Shown here: positions 8,473 to 16,212 of the stretch, piece after piece
Position numbering within the stretch: the first letter of the stretch is position 1
Layout of the letters: every line of letters starts with the position of its first letter
Origin: JARRQJ01 sp963761035
Lineage (GTDB): Bacteria > Pseudomonadota > Gammaproteobacteria > DRLM01
Length of the DNA stretch: 64,000 nt
Direction of reading: 5' to 3'
NCBI GenBank assembly: GCA_963761035.1
Contig: CAVXFH010000002.1
Span: 2,790,001-2,854,000, forward strand
The notes under the pieces: generated by a model
Told to the model about the DNA's origin: nothing
Database searches by the model: none
What the model saw: only the letters and a program-made list of their open reading frames with translations
Position numbers and translations under genes: made by a program

Positions 8473-8823
8473 GTGAATGACGAAACGCATTACCGGTTAT
8501 TGAAGCTCGTTGAGGCAAATCCGCAGATGAGCCAGCGTGAATTGGCGGATGCCATGGGTGTTAGTCTAGGGAAGATCAATTATTGCTTGCGTGCCGTGAT
8601 CGAACGCGGCTGGATCAAGGCCAGAAATTTTACCAAAAGCCAGAACAAGCGCCCATACGTCTACTACCTGACGCGCAAGGGCGTTGAGGAAAAGGCCAAA
8701 GTTACTGCCCGGTTCCTCAAGCACAAGATAGAGGAATACGAGAAGTTAACCAAAGAGATCCACCGACTTAAACAGGAAACGGGGGCGGTCGAGGCTGTGT
8801 CAGAAGCGGGAATGGAAAACTGA
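8473..8823 (+). CDS. MarR-family EPS-associated transcriptional regulator
   Basis: 116 residues. A winged helix-turn-helix occupies roughly residues 5-75 (SQRELADAMGVSLGKINYCLRAVIERGWIKARNF), followed by a charged helix rich in Lys and Glu (about 76-105) that could form a dimerising coiled coil. Small MarR-like proteins of this form are commonly found at the head of exopolysaccharide and O-antigen loci. The start is GTG at 8473. A promoter with a perfect palindrome lies directly upstream, suggesting autoregulation and probably control of the genes that follow. Confidence 0.82.
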   Translation: MNDETHYRLLKLVEANPQMSQRELADAMGVSLGKINYCLRAVIERGWIKARNFTKSQNKRPYVYYLTRKGVEEKAKVTARFLKHKIEEYEKLTKEIHRLKQETGAVEAVSEAGMEN

Positions 8824-8846
8824 TGTGCAGCAAAAAACTCTGTTGG

Positions 8847-8914
8847 CATCTCGATATTGGGCTTGAAGCGCTCTTAGAGTTTGCTTATCGAGATGAGCTC
8901 TCATCAAGCCCAAT
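8847..8914 (+). promoter_or_regulatory. Leader with two mutually exclusive long stems
   Basis: Stem A pairs CATCTCGATA (8847-8856) with TATCGAGATG (8886-8895), 10 bp perfect. Stem B pairs ATTGGGCTTGA (8856-8866) with TCAAGCCCAAT (8904-8914), 11 bp perfect. The order is A-B-A'-B', so they interleave. Inside B, GATGAG (8892-8897) also pairs with CTCATC (8900-8905), overlapping A'. A small CTCT-T-AGAG hairpin (8871-8879) sits in both loops. The ribosome site (GGGGAG, 8918-8923) of the next gene follows at once, so a two-state RNA switch is plausible. Confidence 0.6.
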
Positions 8915-8929
8915 TGCGGGGAGAACCGC

Positions 8930-9721
8930 ATGATGAATGCAAGCAACCCTACGAATGTGCCATTGCAGTTGCTCGGTCAGTCCGGGTGCCGATTTGAGCA
9001 CAACGGCAGCGTAATCTATATGGATCCTTATCTTTCCAACTCGGTTCAAGAGCTGGATTGTGCGGATTTGAGTCGGCTTATACCGGTCCCATTACGTCCG
9101 GAAAAAGTTGTGGACGCCGACTGGATATTGATAACCCATGATCATATTGATCATTGTGATCCCTATACTTTACCAATAATTGCTCAGGCATCTCCAAGCA
9201 GCAGTTTTATCGGACCCCCACCGGTACTCAATAAACTTCAAGAATGGGGTATCGCTAACCGGCGTTTGTATGTAGCCAAAGAAAGCTGGATGCAAATCAG
9301 CAAGACGATAAAACTCAGAGCCGTGCCTGCCGCGCATCCAGATATCAGGCGAGATGATGGCGGAAATTTATTGACCGTCGGATATGTTGCTGAGATTGAC
9401 GGGGCGCGACTATATCTCGCGGGCGATACCAGAATTACGAAGGAATTAATCGATGTATTGCTTTCGTTGCGTCCAATATCAATAGCTCTTTTACCTGTGA
9501 ATGAGCACAATTTCTTTAGAGACCGCCGCGGGATTATAGGAAATATGTCTGTGAGAGAAGCCTTTCAGCTGGCGGAAGAAGTTGGAATAAAAGCTGTAAT
9601 ACCGGTTCACTGGGATATGTTTGCTGCGAATTCCGTAGACCCGGATGAAATGCGGGCCGTTTACAATCGAATGAATCCAGATTTTGAACTGAAAATCAGC
9701 CCGACTACCATGGCTTTCTAA
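8930..9721 (+). CDS. UlaG-like metallo-beta-lactamase-fold hydrolase
   Basis: 263 residues. The metal-binding HxHxDH motif is present (HDHIDH at about residues 70-75), with further ligands in YLAGDTR and IPVHWDMF, as in the UlaG/YtnP-like branch of the metallo-beta-lactamase fold. UlaG hydrolyses L-ascorbate-6-phosphate lactone, but family members act on many phosphodiesters and lactones, so the substrate here is unknown. Two ATGs are possible (8930 and 8933); GGGGAG precedes them. It is unusual inside a glycan cluster. Two bases separate it from the following glycosyltransferase, which suggests a shared task. Confidence 0.8.
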   Translation: MMNASNPTNVPLQLLGQSGCRFEHNGSVIYMDPYLSNSVQELDCADLSRLIPVPLRPEKVVDADWILITHDHIDHCDPYTLPIIAQASPSSSFIGPPPVLNKLQEWGIANRRLYVAKESWMQISKTIKLRAVPAAHPDIRRDDGGNLLTVGYVAEIDGARLYLAGDTRITKELIDVLLSLRPISIALLPVNEHNFFRDRRGIIGNMSVREAFQLAEEVGIKAVIPVHWDMFAANSVDPDEMRAVYNRMNPDFELKISPTTMAF

Positions 9722-9723
9722 TT

Positions 9724-10659
9724 ATGCATGTATCTATTGTTATTCGTACCTTAAATGAAGGAAAGCACTTGGATGCTTTGCTGAGGTGCATCAAAAGTCA
9801 GGAGGCAGATGATCTTGATTATGAGATTATAATCATAGATTCGGGCTCAGAAGATCAAACATTGCATATAGCCGGATCTCATGGGTGTAAGATTCTCCAT
9901 ATCACACGCCAAGAATTTTCTTTTGGGAGATCACTCAACATGGGGTGTGAAGCCGCATTGGGCGAGCTAATAGTCATAATTAGCGGCCATTGCATTCCGA
10001 TGGACAATAAATGGTTGAAAGTGTTATGCGAACCATTACGAAATGGCATGGCCAGCTATGCCTATGGCCGGCAAATCGCCGGTCCGAATAGCCGTTATAG
10101 CGAGTACAGAATTTTTGCCAAGCATTATCCATGGCGAACTCAAATCCCGCAGAATGGCTTTTTCTGTAATAACGCCAATTCCGCTATCATGCGTTCCGCT
10201 TGGAAGCGATTCCGCTTTGATGAAGATCTGACAGGATTGGAGGATATGGATCTCGCAAGGCGCTTGATTAATGATGGCGGGAAGGTGGCCTATATAGCTG
10301 AGGCATGCGTGCATCATTTTCACGATGAGGCGTGGCGATCTGTTAAGCGCCGTTTTGAGCGGGAGGCGATCGCGCTACAAAAGATCATGCCGCAGATTCA
10401 TATTCATAAGCCAGATTTGGCCAGGTATATCATTTCAAGTATTTGGTTGGATTGGAGAAGCGCAAAGAAAGATGGTGTATTCTTCAATAAGGCGATTGAG
10501 ATTGTCTTCTATAGATTTTACCAGTATTGGGGTAGTTATGTGGGCAATCATGAACATCGCAAACTTTCGCATTCACAAAAAGAGCAATATTTTTATCCTG
10601 ACGGATTGAGGAATAAGCATGAAGAGGAAAATCATAGCGCTGCTACCTATGAAAGCTAA
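9724..10659 (+). CDS. Glycosyltransferase family 2
   Basis: 311 residues. The GT-A fold is recognised by VSIVIRTLNEGKHL at the N-terminus, IIIDSGSEDQT for the nucleotide site, a central region with FGRSLNMG and a later GLEDMDLARRL typical of GT2 catalytic segments. It transfers a sugar from a nucleotide donor on the cytoplasmic face of the membrane. The acceptor cannot be read from sequence. Its 3' end overlaps the next gene by 41 bases. Confidence 0.87.
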   Translation: MHVSIVIRTLNEGKHLDALLRCIKSQEADDLDYEIIIIDSGSEDQTLHIAGSHGCKILHITRQEFSFGRSLNMGCEAALGELIVIISGHCIPMDNKWLKVLCEPLRNGMASYAYGRQIAGPNSRYSEYRIFAKHYPWRTQIPQNGFFCNNANSAIMRSAWKRFRFDEDLTGLEDMDLARRLINDGGKVAYIAEACVHHFHDEAWRSVKRRFEREAIALQKIMPQIHIHKPDLARYIISSIWLDWRSAKKDGVFFNKAIEIVFYRFYQYWGSYVGNHEHRKLSHSQKEQYFYPDGLRNKHEEENHSAATYES

Positions 10660-11317
10660 CAGTGAGCGGGTAAAGGGAAAGAACTTTAGAAATTTTAACG
10701 GAAAACCGCTGTTTCGCTGGATACTCGATTCCTTGTTACAAATAGAAGAAATAGACCGGATTGTCATCAATACTGACGCGCGCCACATTTTGGCAGACAA
10801 TGGCTTGGTTGACGGTGGTAAGGTGGTAATTCGCGATCGTAGGCCTGAGATTTGTGGCGATTTGGTTTCCATGAATCTGATTATTTCCGACGATGTCGAG
10901 AATGTAGATGCTGATATCTATCTGATGACGCACACTACAAATCCATTGATGAGCGCGAATACTATAAAGAGTGCGATAAATGCTTTCGAGAACGCGGTCT
11001 CTGCCGGTATAGCGGATTCACTGTTTACTGTGGATAAGGTACAAACCCGGTTTTACAGGAAAGACGGCACTGCAGTTAACCATGAACCGAATAATCTGAT
11101 CCGCACGCAGGATCTCGAACCCTGGTTCGCAGAAAATTCCAATCTCTATGTTTTTACACGGGAAAGCTTTGCTAAAACAAATGCACGTATTGGTAAGAAG
11201 CCGATGATGTTCGAGAGCCCTAAATTTGAGTCGATTGATATCGATACGCCGGAAGATTGGGACTTGGCTGTCGTTGCCGCCCGATATTTAACGGATCGAC
11301 AGGTCCAAAAGCAATGA
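10619..11317 (+). CDS. Acylneuraminate/KDO-type cytidylyltransferase
   Basis: 232 residues. The N-terminal LPMKANSERVKGKNF is a variant of the nucleotide-binding signature of CMP-sugar synthetases, and IDIDTPEDW near the C-terminus is the conserved metal and substrate region of the NeuA family. Such enzymes activate nonulosonic acids, KDO or related acids as CMP derivatives. No synthase for such an acid (NeuB or PseI type) is in the window, so the substrate is open. The gene overlaps the upstream glycosyltransferase by 41 bases and the next gene by 4 (ATGA), so it is in one operon with both. Confidence 0.85.
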   Translation: MKRKIIALLPMKANSERVKGKNFRNFNGKPLFRWILDSLLQIEEIDRIVINTDARHILADNGLVDGGKVVIRDRRPEICGDLVSMNLIISDDVENVDADIYLMTHTTNPLMSANTIKSAINAFENAVSAGIADSLFTVDKVQTRFYRKDGTAVNHEPNNLIRTQDLEPWFAENSNLYVFTRESFAKTNARIGKKPMMFESPKFESIDIDTPEDWDLAVVAARYLTDRQVQKQ

Positions 11318-12246
11318 AGGTATTGGTAACCTGTCCACCTATGCTGGGCATGATCGACAGCTTCATACCAATTTTTACACAGCACGGCGTCGAAGTTACC
11401 GCACCTCGCGTCGTGCAAACATTATCAGTAGACAAACTTATAGAGTTTGTGCCCCATCACGATGGATGGATCATTGGCGACGATCCGGCAACACGCGAAG
11501 TTTTTACTGCTGGTAAAGCCGGAAAGCTAAAAGCAGCCGTGAAATGGGGTATCGGCGTAGACAACGTTGATTTTGCAGCCTGCAATGAACTGGGTATTCC
11601 CATTGTGAATACCCCTAACATGTTTGGCAGGGAGGTTGCTGATATCGCGCTGGGTTATGTCATTGCACTGTCGAGGGAGACCTTTGAGATAGATCGTGGG
11701 GTACGGGCAGGGGAATGGCCCAAGCCCCGGGGGATATCCCTCGCCGCGAAAACAGTGGCGCTGATCGGATTCGGTGATATTGGAAAAAATACCGCCAAGC
11801 GCCTGTTGGCCGTGGACATGAAGGTGATTGCCTATGACCCTGCCGCAAAGTCATCAGCGGAACTGACCGCAGTTGAAATGGCGACTTGGCCTATGCGAAT
11901 TGAAGAGGCCGATTTTATCGTTGTCACTTGCTCCTTAACACCTTCAAGCCGTCACATGCTCAATGACGAGGCCTTTGCCAGAGCAAAGGCTGGCGTGCGC
12001 GTGATAAACGTTGGGAGAGGGCAAGTGGTTGATGAGAATGCGCTTGAGGCTGCTCTCAAAAGTGGCAAGGTCTATTCAGCTGCGCTTGATGTTTTTGAAA
12101 TAGAGCCGCTTCCGATTAATTCTTATCTGCGCACTCACCCTCGCTGTGTATTTGGGTCACATAACGCTTCCAATACAGCCGATGCCGTAGAATGTACCAG
12201 TCGGATTGCAATAGACAAGCTTTTCAGATTATTGGGCATAGTTTGA
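11314..12246 (+). CDS. D-2-hydroxyacid dehydrogenase (phosphoglycerate dehydrogenase-like)
   Basis: 310 residues. The Rossmann motif GFGDIG is mid-protein, and the catalytic Arg, Glu and His positions of the family are visible in VINVGRGQVVDENAL, LDVFEIEPL and FGSHNAS. It should interconvert a 2-keto acid and a D-2-hydroxy acid with NAD(H). The start at 11314 overlaps the upstream stop (ATGA); an in-frame start at 11257 would run deep into the neighbour. Being coupled to a cytidylyltransferase, it may shape the acid that is activated rather than act in serine synthesis; this is inference. Confidence 0.86.
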   Translation: MKVLVTCPPMLGMIDSFIPIFTQHGVEVTAPRVVQTLSVDKLIEFVPHHDGWIIGDDPATREVFTAGKAGKLKAAVKWGIGVDNVDFAACNELGIPIVNTPNMFGREVADIALGYVIALSRETFEIDRGVRAGEWPKPRGISLAAKTVALIGFGDIGKNTAKRLLAVDMKVIAYDPAAKSSAELTAVEMATWPMRIEEADFIVVTCSLTPSSRHMLNDEAFARAKAGVRVINVGRGQVVDENALEAALKSGKVYSAALDVFEIEPLPINSYLRTHPRCVFGSHNASNTADAVECTSRIAIDKLFRLLGIV

Positions 12247-12251
12247 TTATT

Positions 12252-13106
12252 ATGTCTGTTAAAGAGGATCAGCGGATTCGAGTCTATCGTCCCGACAGCA
12301 GAGTCAGAGAGGGCGCATTCGCCGCTCTTCGCCATTTATCAGCTGAAATCTGGGGCTTTCGTAGCCATATACGAATTGTATTCGAGGAGGAGTTTCGCGC
12401 CACCTACTCCGGAACAGGGTTAGGCATATTTTGGAACTATGCGCTACCTCTTGTTCCGTTGACTATCTATTGGTTCTTATCTAGGCTACGTGTTTTTCCA
12501 AATTTCGACGGTGTTGATAGCGCAACCTTTCTGACCTTTGGCATAAGCTTGTGGTTCTTCTTTGTTGGCCTCGTCCAAGTGCCGATCCAAATTGTGCAAT
12601 CGCGTAATAAGGAGGCTATGAAAACCGCTTTTCCGTTGAGCGCGTCCATCGTATCGGGGTTTGCTAAATTGCTATTCGATACACTAGTAAGACTAGCCCT
12701 TGTAACCATTGTTGTCATATCGACAAAGAGCTGGCCAACTTGGCAAGGGCTATTGCTACCATTGGTTTTGTTGCCAGCTTTTATATTTTTTCTTGGCATA
12801 GGACTTGTGCTTGGCATACTTAACGTAATCTACAATGATATCTCTCGTGTTGTGAATATTGCGTTTCAATATGGTATTTTCATCAGCGGCGTAATATTTC
12901 CCCTATCAGATTTTGGCCTATTATCTACATTGAATCAGCTTAACCCTTTTGCAGTTTTTATTAATGTTAGTCGCTCAATCGTCTTTCGGGGAATACTCGA
13001 TAACTCATATGCGTACTTGGCAATGTCAGCCGCTGCAGTATTGGTATTCTTGTTTTCAGTCCGCCTGTTCTACATCATGGAATATCGTGTGAGAGGAATT
13101 AGCTGA
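12252..13106 (+). CDS. wzm: ABC-2 type polysaccharide export permease (Wzm-like)
   Basis: 284 residues with about six hydrophobic segments and the N-terminal amphipathic stretch that precedes TM1 in ABC-2 exporters (EEFRATYSGTGLGIFW). It is the membrane half of an O-antigen or capsule exporter. The ATG at 12252 follows the previous stop by five bases; an in-frame ATG at 12192 would overlap it. The stop overlaps the ATP-binding gene start (TGATG), which is the normal wzm-wzt arrangement. Confidence 0.9.
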   Translation: MSVKEDQRIRVYRPDSRVREGAFAALRHLSAEIWGFRSHIRIVFEEEFRATYSGTGLGIFWNYALPLVPLTIYWFLSRLRVFPNFDGVDSATFLTFGISLWFFFVGLVQVPIQIVQSRNKEAMKTAFPLSASIVSGFAKLLFDTLVRLALVTIVVISTKSWPTWQGLLLPLVLLPAFIFFLGIGLVLGILNVIYNDISRVVNIAFQYGIFISGVIFPLSDFGLLSTLNQLNPFAVFINVSRSIVFRGILDNSYAYLAMSAAAVLVFLFSVRLFYIMEYRVRGIS

Positions 13107-14368
13107 TGTTGACGCAATCCGACACCGTACTGGAAGTGGAACATATCTCCAAACTTTATTCACGGGCTCGAAGCGCAACCCGTCAAAGATTGACTCGCAC
13201 CTTTGGATCGACAATCCTAGGACGTTTGCCAACGCCTTTTACTGACCTGCAAAAAGGTGAATTCTGGTCGCTCAAAGACGTAAGTTTTTCACTACGGCGG
13301 GGAGAGTCGCTGGGTGTTATTGGCTTCAACGGTGCGGGGAAGACAACACTGCTTCGACTTCTTGCGGGGCAACTTTTGCCGGACGAAGGTGAAATACGTG
13401 TACTTGGTAAGACGGCGGCGATGATAGATCTCACTGCTGGCTTTCAGATGACGGCGAGTGGAAGACAGAATATATTTCTTCGCGGCGCAATGCTTGCCCG
13501 AAGTAAAGAAGAAATTGCCGCAACTTTTGAAGAAATTCTCGATTTCGCAGAACTGGGTGATGCGATCGGCGCACCGGTTGCGACCTACAGCTCCGGCATG
13601 CTCATGCGTCTTGCCTTTTCCATTATGGTGTTCTTGAAGGCAGATATATTTTTTATCGATGAAATTCTTGCTGTTGGTGATTTTCGCTTTCAGCAGAAAT
13701 GTCTGGAACATTTCAGGGCCATACGGAAACGGGTCGCTATAATGCTGGTTTCGCACTCTATGTATAGCATTAGATCATTTTGCGATCGAGTTATTGTTTT
13801 ACATGATGGCCTTATTACCTTCGAAGGTAAGCCAGAAGACGCGATTCGTGTTTATGAGCAACTGAATAGTCCAAACGCATTACATAAAGAAAAGGCGCCT
13901 AATCAGGTAACGTTCCTTGGGCCACAGTTCCACAATACTCGAGCCATAGAAGAAGTGGAGCATTATTGGTGTGATGCGAATGGAAAACCCATCAGCGAGA
14001 TATGCCTAGGAGATAGTCTATATTGCAAGGTAATCTTCAAAATAAACCATAAAGCTAACAACCTAATTATCGGAGTACCTGTTTGGACAGAGGAAGGTAC
14101 ATTTTTGACCGGGCTTTCTACCGAACTCCAGAATGTGAGAATGGATGTGGAAGCCGAAAATAAGGTTATCTTCCTCCTCACGGTACCCAATATTGGCTTG
14201 AATCCGGGTGTGTATTTTTCTAATGTTAGCATTTTGGATGGTCACGAATTTCTTTACCGCAATAAAAATTCTTCTTTGACAGTTACATCAACACGTGGTC
14301 GTTTCTGGGGATTGGTAACGATGGAGCATTATTGGCAACGACAAACTTTAGATGCGGAGTTACTTTAA
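13106..14368 (+). CDS. wzt: ABC polysaccharide exporter ATP-binding protein with C-terminal cargo domain (Wzt-like)
   Basis: 420 residues. The nucleotide-binding domain (about 1-250) has Walker A GFNGAGKTT (Lys79), the signature YSSGMLMRLAF (about 160) and Walker B DIFFIDEILAVGD (about 182). The extra C-terminal part (about 265-420) is beta-rich and matches the position of the carbohydrate-binding domain that, in O-antigen Wzt proteins, recognises the capped end of the glycan. Exporters with this domain usually pair with a chain-terminating enzyme. The methyltransferase genes that follow are candidates. Confidence 0.92.
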   Translation: MLTQSDTVLEVEHISKLYSRARSATRQRLTRTFGSTILGRLPTPFTDLQKGEFWSLKDVSFSLRRGESLGVIGFNGAGKTTLLRLLAGQLLPDEGEIRVLGKTAAMIDLTAGFQMTASGRQNIFLRGAMLARSKEEIAATFEEILDFAELGDAIGAPVATYSSGMLMRLAFSIMVFLKADIFFIDEILAVGDFRFQQKCLEHFRAIRKRVAIMLVSHSMYSIRSFCDRVIVLHDGLITFEGKPEDAIRVYEQLNSPNALHKEKAPNQVTFLGPQFHNTRAIEEVEHYWCDANGKPISEICLGDSLYCKVIFKINHKANNLIIGVPVWTEEGTFLTGLSTELQNVRMDVEAENKVIFLLTVPNIGLNPGVYFSNVSILDGHEFLYRNKNSSLTVTSTRGRFWGLVTMEHYWQRQTLDAELL

Positions 14369-14629
14369 TGAAGCTGACTGTTTATGCTTCATACATACTT
14401 CTGGCTAGAAATAGTAGGTGAAATGGGCGGCCCATCGTGCCGTACTGGCAATGTTGAATCTGTGATTATCTAGAAGTAGATAATGGTTGCGTGGATACAA
14501 GGCAGCTGAGGCGTCCCACAGTATAAGCGTAGGGACATCCATCGCGCCCTGTCTCGAGGCGGCAATGTGCCCCGAGTGTTCTTGACGCCTCTTTATGGAA
14601 TTCTTGTGTTTGCATATATGAGGTCGATT
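14369..14629. other. Non-coding junction downstream of wzt
   Basis: No full gene is seen in these 261 bases. A 17-codon open frame starts at 14368 overlapping the wzt stop (TAATGA) and ends at 14421; it looks like the beginning of a lost gene. A perfect hairpin ATTATCTA-GAAG-TAGATAAT lies at 14465-14484 without a T-run. The segment may be a scar where a gene was removed or a cassette was joined. Confidence 0.4.
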
Positions 14630-15361
14630 ATGTTTGACTTTATTCGTAAAAAAGATGTTTGGGATGCCTGTGATAAGGGCTACCTAGACGAATTAAAGAG
14701 CAAAAACATTTCCTACCAACTAAAGAATGCACAAGATTTGGCGATTTACCGCCTTATTAGAGACTTGCAGGGACTTGAAATTGCTGAAATAGGTGGAGGT
14801 AATTCAAGGATATTGGAATGTGTAACAAAGAATAATAGATGCACTAATATCGAAAAGTTTGAAGGGAGAGATTTGGGGCCAGTTGGAGAAATAAAACTAA
14901 AAGATATTACAAATATAGATGCATACATTGGAGATTTTGATCCTAGAATATCAGATTGCTCATTTGATCTGATATTTTCAATCTCTGTAGTGGAGCATGT
15001 TGAAACTGAACGTCTTGCTGATTTCTATCGAGACTCACTCCGCATCCTGAAACCTGGCGGAAAATTTCTTCACGCCATAGATATATATATTCAAGACACC
15101 CCAACCAATTACAACATAGAAAGATATAAAATCTACAGGAATTGGGTGACAGCCAATCATATGGTGGCTCCAATAGGTAAAATTTATAATGGCCATCTCG
15201 ATTTTATGCCTGATATGGCATCCAATCCGGACAACATCCTATATGGTTGGAATAAAATGGTTCCTTTGCTGAGTGAAGTTCGAGCAATATCCCAAAATGT
15301 CTCATTAATTGTTGGGGCCAAAAAAATTGAATCTAATGATTGGAATCCAATCCATGAATAA
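14630..15361 (+). CDS. Class I SAM-dependent methyltransferase
   Basis: 243 residues. The SAM-binding motif I is EIGGGNSR, motif II/III follows with FDLIFSISVVEHVE, and LRILKPGGKFLHAIDI is the typical post-motif. The start at 14630 has GAGG six bases upstream; in-frame starts at 14567 (GTG) and 14618 (ATG) exist but lack such a site. The gene is clearly AT-rich compared with the core genes. Its acceptor is unknown. It is the first of a run of methyltransferases after the ABC exporter. Confidence 0.85.
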   Translation: MFDFIRKKDVWDACDKGYLDELKSKNISYQLKNAQDLAIYRLIRDLQGLEIAEIGGGNSRILECVTKNNRCTNIEKFEGRDLGPVGEIKLKDITNIDAYIGDFDPRISDCSFDLIFSISVVEHVETERLADFYRDSLRILKPGGKFLHAIDIYIQDTPTNYNIERYKIYRNWVTANHMVAPIGKIYNGHLDFMPDMASNPDNILYGWNKMVPLLSEVRAISQNVSLIVGAKKIESNDWNPIHE

Positions 15362-16196
15362 ATTTTTAAGTATTCACGATGCAAGCCTTTTCTTAAAAAA
15401 TGGCGGAGACGGTATTTATAATATAGCCAAGCATGACGGCGGATTGTGTATTGATGGCGGCGCCGCTGCCGGCTATGTAACAAAAATACTGCTCCAATCC
15501 AGCTCTTGCTATGTTCTAGCTTTCGAACCTTTTCCAGGGAATATTCCACATTTCCTTAAAACTGTCGGAGACAGCAAAAATTACACACTTTATCAAAAAG
15601 CATTAGGACGATTTACAGGTAATTCCAATTTCTACGTGAGCCGTACAGTCGACGGCAACCAACCTGGCTGGAATCATTTGCAAGGGTATTCGTCTGAAGG
15701 TTATTTAGTTGCAGACGACCAGGAATCAAAGAAGGGCACGCATTTGGTTGTCGATGTTGTGCGATTAGATGACTACATTACCGATAACATAACCTTGCTC
15801 AAGCTAGATTTGCAAGGCGGCGAATATGACGCTCTTTGCGGCGCAGGAACTAAACTTGAAAAAGTTAGATACTGTTATATTGAGTTTTCTCTAGACTGGA
15901 GATCTCTCGAACTCCTTACATCGAATGAATTTATTATATTTGATACTCAATATACTGGCATACCAAAGATTCCCATTGAAAGTCTGGATGGAGTATTTGA
16001 AAACGCGAATGTAATAAATTTATCTAATGGATACAAGGCAGTGTCAGGAATTATCCGCGGACTCCCAAGGGATTTGCATAGCTATCGTGAATTTCTTGAA
16101 AATTTCAAGTCGAGATATTTTTACCATTTATGGTCAGATATCATCGCTGTAAACAACAGGTATTTAAGTAATTTCATTATTTCCGCGATTAGGTAA
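15354..16196 (+). CDS. FkbM-family methyltransferase
   Basis: 280 residues. CIDGGAAAGYVT is the SAM-binding motif, AFEPFPGN the FkbM acidic loop, and LLKLDLQGGEYDALCGA the conserved LK.D.qG.E signature of FkbM enzymes, which O-methylate sugars and other hydroxyls. The ATG at 15354 overlaps the end of the upstream methyltransferase by eight bases, so the two are coupled. A 45-base in-frame extension to 15309 is possible but unlikely. AT-rich like its neighbours. Confidence 0.87.
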   Translation: MNKFLSIHDASLFLKNGGDGIYNIAKHDGGLCIDGGAAAGYVTKILLQSSSCYVLAFEPFPGNIPHFLKTVGDSKNYTLYQKALGRFTGNSNFYVSRTVDGNQPGWNHLQGYSSEGYLVADDQESKKGTHLVVDVVRLDDYITDNITLLKLDLQGGEYDALCGAGTKLEKVRYCYIEFSLDWRSLELLTSNEFIIFDTQYTGIPKIPIESLDGVFENANVINLSNGYKAVSGIIRGLPRDLHSYREFLENFKSRYFYHLWSDIIAVNNRYLSNFIISAIR

Positions 16197-16212
16197 ATTC
16201 GATTTTATTATT

